Of a DNA stretch of 9,217 nucleotides, positions 6,868-9,217 are shown piece after piece. Within the stretch, counting starts at the first letter, position 1. Each line of letters begins with the position of its first letter. A model generated the notes under the pieces. The model was not told where the DNA came from. It ran no database searches and saw only the letters and a program-made list of their open reading frames with translations. This DNA comes from Acidimicrobiaceae bacterium (GTDB lineage Bacteria; Actinomycetota; Acidimicrobiia; Acidimicrobiales; UBA8190). Position numbers and translations under genes: made by a program. Where the stretch lies: contig DMNK01000068.1 of the NCBI GenBank assembly GCA_003453695.1, positions 10,273-19,489 on the forward strand. Reading direction: 5' to 3'.

Positions 6868-7049
6868 CCCGTTGGGAAATTCCTGACGGTGAGGCGCCTG
6901 AGGGGGCAAAATCTTCCTCAGCTCCTTGCAATCACCACGCTGAGTGAGCAAGACTGCGATAGGGGACCCCGGCCGCCTAGGACGACCGCCAACAGTGGCG
7001 GAGGCACCGATCCCCGGAGTACCCCGAGGGTGGCGGCCCGTAGACGGGC
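6866..7049 (+). other. Non-coding leader of bldD with a series of hairpins; possible structured RNA
   Basis: The 231 bp between rsmE and bldD hold no supported gene but many inverted repeats. In order: TTCCC-GTT-GGGAA (6866-6878); CTGAGGGGG with CTTCCTCAG (6898-6906 and 6913-6921, including two G-U pairs, loop CAAAAT); CTTGC-aa-TCAC with GTGA-GCAAG (6925-6935 and 6944-6952, two-base bulge, 8-nt loop); CCGCC-AACAGT-GGCGG (6986-7001) flanked by GCCT/AGGC (6975-6978, 7002-7005); ACCC-CGA-GGGT (7021-7031); and GCCCG-TAGA-CGGGC (7036-7049), 10 bp before the GAGG ribosome binding site. The second and third are not purely GC, which makes chance less likely. They might form a structured 5' leader, or the palindromes could be protein operators. 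I do not recognise any known riboswitch class. Confidence 0.4.
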
Positions 7050-7069
7050 ACAGGCAAGCGAGGATCTGA

Positions 7070-7678
7070 ATGGTCATGGTGAACCAGCCGGTCGTGTCGG
7101 ACGAGGACGAGCAGGAAGAATCGGCACGGGCGGCGTACGCCAGGGCGGTGGGTTCTCGTCTGCGCGCCGTGCGCAAGCAGATGCGCCTGTCGCTGCAGGC
7201 CGTCGAGGCCATGTCCGACCAGGAGTTCAAAGCGTCGGTGCTCGGCGCCTACGAGCGCGGCGAACGGGCCATCTCGGTGCCCCGGTTGCAGCGCCTGGCC
7301 AAGTTGTACGACGTCCCCGTGGACCAGCTGCTCCCGCAGGACGACGACGCCAACCGGTGGGGGCCGGCCGGCGAGCGGGAGGCCCCGAGCGGTCCCGGCA
7401 ACGGTGAGAGCCCCGGGCGGGCCCGCCGTGCCCTGCGTCCGTGGGACGGTCACGAAAAGGTCACGATCGACCTGACCAAGCTCAACTCGGTGAGCGGTCC
7501 CGAGCGCGACCTGCTCCGCCGCTTTCTCAGCATGATCCAGGTGCAGCGCCAGGACTTCAACGGGCGCATGATCACCATCCGGGCCGAGGACCTGCGCGCC
7601 ATCGCCTGCTTGTTCGGGGTGACCCCGGACGCCATGAGCAGGCGGCTCGACGAGCTCGGCCTGCGCGTCACCGGCTGA
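7070..7678 (+). CDS. bldD: BldD-type transcriptional regulator (XRE-family HTH plus c-di-GMP-binding C-terminal domain)
   Basis: A 202-residue homologue of Streptomyces BldD, the master developmental repressor that dimerises on DNA when bound to a c-di-GMP tetramer. The N-terminal XRE-type HTH spans about residues 23-89: YARAVGSRLRAVRKQMRLSL, the BldD-like YERGERAISVPRLQRLAKLY (61-80) and VPVDQLLP. A poorly conserved Gly/Pro/Arg linker (90-127) is longer than in Streptomyces. The C-terminal domain (130-198) matches BldD along its length. It contains RQD (160-162), eight residues, then RAED (171-174), the established RxD-X8-RxxD c-di-GMP signature. Extra to BldD is an acidic N-terminal leader (SDEDEQEESA). 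ATG 7070 is chosen because GAGG (7060-7063) stands 6 nt upstream; ATG 7076 is an alternative. It is apparently transcribed on its own, with a long structured leader before it and a hairpin after it. Confidence 0.9.
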   Translation: MVMVNQPVVSDEDEQEESARAAYARAVGSRLRAVRKQMRLSLQAVEAMSDQEFKASVLGAYERGERAISVPRLQRLAKLYDVPVDQLLPQDDDANRWGPAGEREAPSGPGNGESPGRARRALRPWDGHEKVTIDLTKLNSVSGPERDLLRRFLSMIQVQRQDFNGRMITIRAEDLRAIACLFGVTPDAMSRRLDELGLRVTG

Positions 7679-7707
7679 CCCCGAGCCGGGCCCTGCGCTT
7701 CCCGCCG

Positions 7708-7728
7708 CACGCGTCGGACCGGCGCGTG
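7708..7728 (+). terminator. Strong hairpin downstream of bldD (possible U-less terminator)
   Basis: CACGCGTCG (7708-7716) pairs with CGGCGCGTG (7720-7728) in a 9-bp stem with one G-U pair and the loop GAC, 29 bp after the bldD stop. No T tract follows. Its place between two genes and before a possible promoter at 7773 fits transcript termination by a U-less hairpin, but an RNA-stability role is equally possible. Confidence 0.45.
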
Positions 7729-7772
7729 TCGCCTGCGCTCCGCTCGTGGCGCCGGCCGCCGCGCACCCGGCC

Positions 7773-7781
7773 GGTACCATC
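7773..7781 (+). promoter_or_regulatory. Possible extended -10 element of the HTH-HIT gene pair
   Basis: GGTACCATC contains TACCAT (7775-7780), matching TANNNT, in the 139-bp gap between bldD and the HTH gene. Transcription would start near 7787, leaving about 31 nt of leader that includes the GGAGG ribosome binding site (7809-7813). No convincing -35 is seen about 17 bp upstream (7752-7757 reads CCGGCC). It is close in sequence to the hrcA element GGTACAATC. Confidence 0.35.
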
Positions 7782-7817
7782 GGCATCGGCTGTCGACCGG
7801 TTCTTCCCGGAGGAGTG

Positions 7818-8075
7818 GTGAGCGAGCAGATCCGCTGGATGAGCACCAAGGAGGCGGCACAACACCTCGGTGTCACGCTGCGCAGCCTGTACCGCTTCAT
7901 CGACGAGGGGTCGCTGGCCGCCTACAAGTTCGGCCGCGTCATCCGCCTCAAAGCTGGCGATGTCGAGCGGTTCATCGAGTCCTGCCGCATCGCGCCGGGA
8001 AGCCTCGAGCATCTCTATCCCGAGTTGAAGGGACCAGCGGTGGGGCGGGCCCCCGGCGTGGACGGCGACGGGTGA
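7818..8075 (+). CDS. Small excisionase-family helix-turn-helix DNA-binding protein
   Basis: An 85-residue protein with a MerR/excisionase-like winged HTH (HTH_17 type). The domain spans roughly residues 8-55: MSTKEAAQHLGVTLRSLYRF (8-27) forms the first helices and recognition helix, IDEGSLAAYKFGRVIRL (28-44) the turn and wing, and KAGDVERFIESC the closing helix. A conserved-looking tail, SLEHLYPELKG, follows, then a short Gly-rich end. Such proteins bind DNA either as phage excisionases or as chromosomal regulators such as BldC. With no integrase, phage gene or attachment site nearby, a chromosomal regulator is the better reading. GTG 7818 is chosen because GGAGG (7809-7813) sits 4 nt upstream; GTG 7815 and ATG 7839 are alternatives. 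Its TGA overlaps the GTG of the HIT gene, so the two are translationally coupled. Its target is unknown. Confidence 0.82.
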   Translation: MSEQIRWMSTKEAAQHLGVTLRSLYRFIDEGSLAAYKFGRVIRLKAGDVERFIESCRIAPGSLEHLYPELKGPAVGRAPGVDGDG

Positions 8076-8425
8076 CGACGGCTGCCGACTGCATCTTCTG
8101 TCGCATCGTGTCCGGTGAGGTGCCGGCCGACGTCGTGCTGACGAGCGATCAGGCCGTGGCCTTCCGCGACGTGAACCCACAGGCTCCGGTGCACGTGCTC
8201 GTGGTCCCCCGTCGCCACGTCGAGAACGCCGCCACCGTCACCCACGACCACGGCGAGGTCGTCGCCGACCTGCTCGTCGCCGCCCGCCGGGTGGCCGAGG
8301 AGCTGGGCGTGGCACAGAGCGGATACCGGCTCGTGCTCAACGTCGGCGACGACGCCTTGAACAGCGTCCCGCACCTCCACGTGCACGTGCTCGGTGGCCG
8401 GCGCCTCGGGTGGCCTCCGGGCTGA
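8072..8425 (+). CDS. HIT-family (histidine triad) nucleotide-binding hydrolase, HINT type
   Basis: A 117-residue histidine triad protein of the HINT branch, which hydrolyses adenosine phosphoramidates and similar nucleotide conjugates in the cytoplasm. The opening DCIFCRIVSGEVPADVV (residues 6-22) holds the Cys7-x-x-Cys10 zinc-site pair common in bacterial HINT. AFRDVNPQAPVHVLVVPRRH (30-49) is the family core. The catalytic triad block HLHVHVLGGR (101-110) gives His101, His103 and His105, and the protein ends with the typical WPPG. Length and all key residues look intact. Its GTG start overlaps the stop of the upstream HTH gene as GTGA, with no separate ribosome binding site needed. Genes of this type often sit just upstream of phoH in actinobacteria. 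The physiological substrate is unknown. Confidence 0.95.
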   Translation: MTTAADCIFCRIVSGEVPADVVLTSDQAVAFRDVNPQAPVHVLVVPRRHVENAATVTHDHGEVVADLLVAARRVAEELGVAQSGYRLVLNVGDDALNSVPHLHVHVLGGRRLGWPPG

Positions 8426-8467
8426 CCGCCGTCCGGGCTGCCGGGACCCTTCGCAGCGGAACCATCT

Positions 8468-8494
8468 GGGCCTGAGAGGTTTGGCGCGAGGCCC
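8468..8494 (+). other. Inverted repeat between the HIT gene and phoH
   Basis: GGGCCT (8468-8473) is complementary to AGGCCC (8489-8494) across a 15-nt loop. It lacks a T tract and ends 2 bp before the -10-like GGTACGCTC. It could be a weak transcript-end hairpin for the HIT gene or an operator for phoH. A 6-bp GC stem is weak evidence here. Confidence 0.2.
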
Positions 8495-8496
8495 CT

Positions 8497-8505
8497 GGTA
8501 CGCTC
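8497..8505 (+). promoter_or_regulatory. Possible extended -10 element of phoH
   Basis: GGTACGCTC contains TACGCT (8499-8504), matching TANNNT, in the 94-bp gap before phoH. No -35 at good spacing is seen; TTGGCG (8481-8486) is only 12 bp away. A start near 8511 would cut into the GGAG ribosome binding site at 8509-8512. This is therefore either a promoter for a near-leaderless transcript or a chance match. Confidence 0.28.
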
Positions 8506-8519
8506 GGTGGAGAACGCCA

Positions 8520-9217
8520 GTGTCGCCGACCCAGGTCAAGATCCTCGTCCCCGGCAACCACCTCATGGTGGGCCTGCTCGGCCAGCGGGACGAGTTGCTG
8601 CGGATCATCGAAGAGGCGTTCGGTGGGACCCGCATCGTGGTGCGCGGCAACGAGATCACCATCGAGGGAGACGACGCCGAGCGGGTGGGCCGGCTGTTCG
8701 ACGAGCTGGTTATGCTGCTCGAGCAGGGCCAGGGCCTCGACGCCTCCGACGTCAGGCGGACCGTCGCCATGGTGAAGGACGACGTGCGGCCAACCGACGT
8801 GCTCACCACCGAAGTGCTGCGCTCGGCGCGGGGACGCACGGTACGACCCAAGACGGCGGGCCAGAAGCGCTACACCGACGCCATCCTGGGCAACGTGGTG
8901 ACCTTCGGCATCGGGCCGGCCGGCACCGGCAAGTCGTACCTCGCCGTCGCCCTGGCCGTGCAAGCCCTGCAAGCGCGCGAGGTCGAGCGCATCATCCTGA
9001 CCCGGCCGGCGGTGGAGGCAGGGGAACGACTGGGCTTCCTGCCCGGCGACATCATGGCCAAGGTCGATCCCTATCTCCGTCCCCTCTACGACGCCCTGTA
9101 CGACCTCATGGGCCCCGAAGGAGCCCAGCGCCTTCTCGAGCGCGGCACCGTCGAAGTGGCGCCGCTCGCCTTCATGCGTGGCCGCACCCTGAACCGCAGC
9201 TTCATCATCCTCGACGA
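8520..9217 (+). CDS. phoH: PhoH family ATPase (PhoH-like), 3' end outside window
   Basis: The first 232 residues of a PhoH-like P-loop ATPase; full-length members are usually 310-350 residues. The N-terminal KH-like segment (residues 6-70) has the family pattern LVPGNHLMVGLLGQRDELLR, then VRGNEITIEGDDAERV. The ATPase core starts near 110 (PKTAGQKRYTDAI) with Walker A GPAGTGKS at 132-139, and continues with TRPAVEAGERLGFLPGDI (161-178), DPYLRPLYDAL and APLAFMRGRTLNRSFIILD. The window ends exactly in the Walker B motif. Established links are to RNA metabolism and phosphate-starvation or stress responses; the biochemical role is not settled. GTG 8520 is chosen because GGAG (8509-8512) lies 7 nt upstream and the KH-like domain starts immediately. 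ybeY would be expected just downstream, by common gene order. Confidence 0.95.
   Translation, partial: MSPTQVKILVPGNHLMVGLLGQRDELLRIIEEAFGGTRIVVRGNEITIEGDDAERVGRLFDELVMLLEQGQGLDASDVRRTVAMVKDDVRPTDVLTTEVLRSARGRTVRPKTAGQKRYTDAILGNVVTFGIGPAGTGKSYLAVALAVQALQAREVERIILTRPAVEAGERLGFLPGDIMAKVDPYLRPLYDALYDLMGPEGAQRLLERGTVEVAPLAFMRGRTLNRSFIILD

Noticed and set aside
6889..7407. Open + strand frame running from GTG 6889 through the gene-free region into bldD
   Set aside because: It has no ribosome binding site, an Arg/Pro/Gly-rich translation without family features, and overlaps bldD in another frame.
7746..7817. Upstream GTG 7746 start for the HTH gene
   Set aside because: It would add 24 residues before the HTH, lacks a ribosome binding site, and would place the likely promoter and the GGAGG inside the coding region.
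7818..8075. Phage excisionase or mobile-element remnant
   Set aside because: No integrase, direct repeats, tRNA target or composition change accompany the gene, and it is translationally coupled to a housekeeping HIT gene.
8463..8500. CTGAGAGG sequence resembling the thi-box of a TPP riboswitch
   Set aside because: Only the CTGAGA core is present; the second conserved segment and the overall helix layout are missing, and phoH is not a thiamine gene.
8497..8510. Partial match of the phoH upstream sequence to the BldD box
   Set aside because: Only 6 of the 9 defined positions of nTnACnC(A/T)GnGTnAn match, and the mismatches fall at defined arm or centre positions, too weak to call an operator.

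Overview
The window is gene-dense, very GC-rich DNA with all genes on the + strand. Several features point to a high-GC Gram-positive (Actinomycetota): the block hrcA, dnaJ, rsmE ... HIT, phoH; a clear BldD homologue; and eight GTG starts among the ten genes whose start is visible. Acidimicrobiia or a relative is possible, but that is inference. I see no tRNA, rRNA, CRISPR array, insertion sequence or attachment site.

Region 1 (1-399) is the C-terminal end of the translation GTPase LepA/EF4. Region 2 (440-3666) is a tight co-directional set that is not part of the usual housekeeping block: a flavin amine oxidase, a small SCP2-type lipid-carrier domain protein, and a 12-helix APC-superfamily permease. 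Together they look like an amine or amino-acid uptake and oxidation unit. Region 3 (3703-6838) is the heat-shock and ribosome-modification block. A CIRCE operator with a -10-like hexamer in its spacer lies upstream of hrcA. hrcA overlaps dnaJ, and rsmE follows after a gap holding a strong hairpin.

Region 4 (6839-7678) is a 231-bp non-coding stretch rich in inverted repeats, followed by a bldD-type regulator that keeps the c-di-GMP-binding signature RxD-X8-RxxD. Region 5 (7679-9217) has a strong hairpin, a small excisionase-type HTH protein whose stop overlaps the start of a HIT-family hydrolase (GTGA), and the 5' three-quarters or so of phoH, cut at its Walker B motif by the window end.

Most of the window is recognisable biology. 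The parts least explained by known families are the long, hairpin-rich leader of bldD, the GGTA-N3-T motif recurring in four intergenic regions, the amine-oxidation cassette between lepA and hrcA, and the disordered extensions on HrcA. I do not see a clear case for an entirely new multi-gene system.
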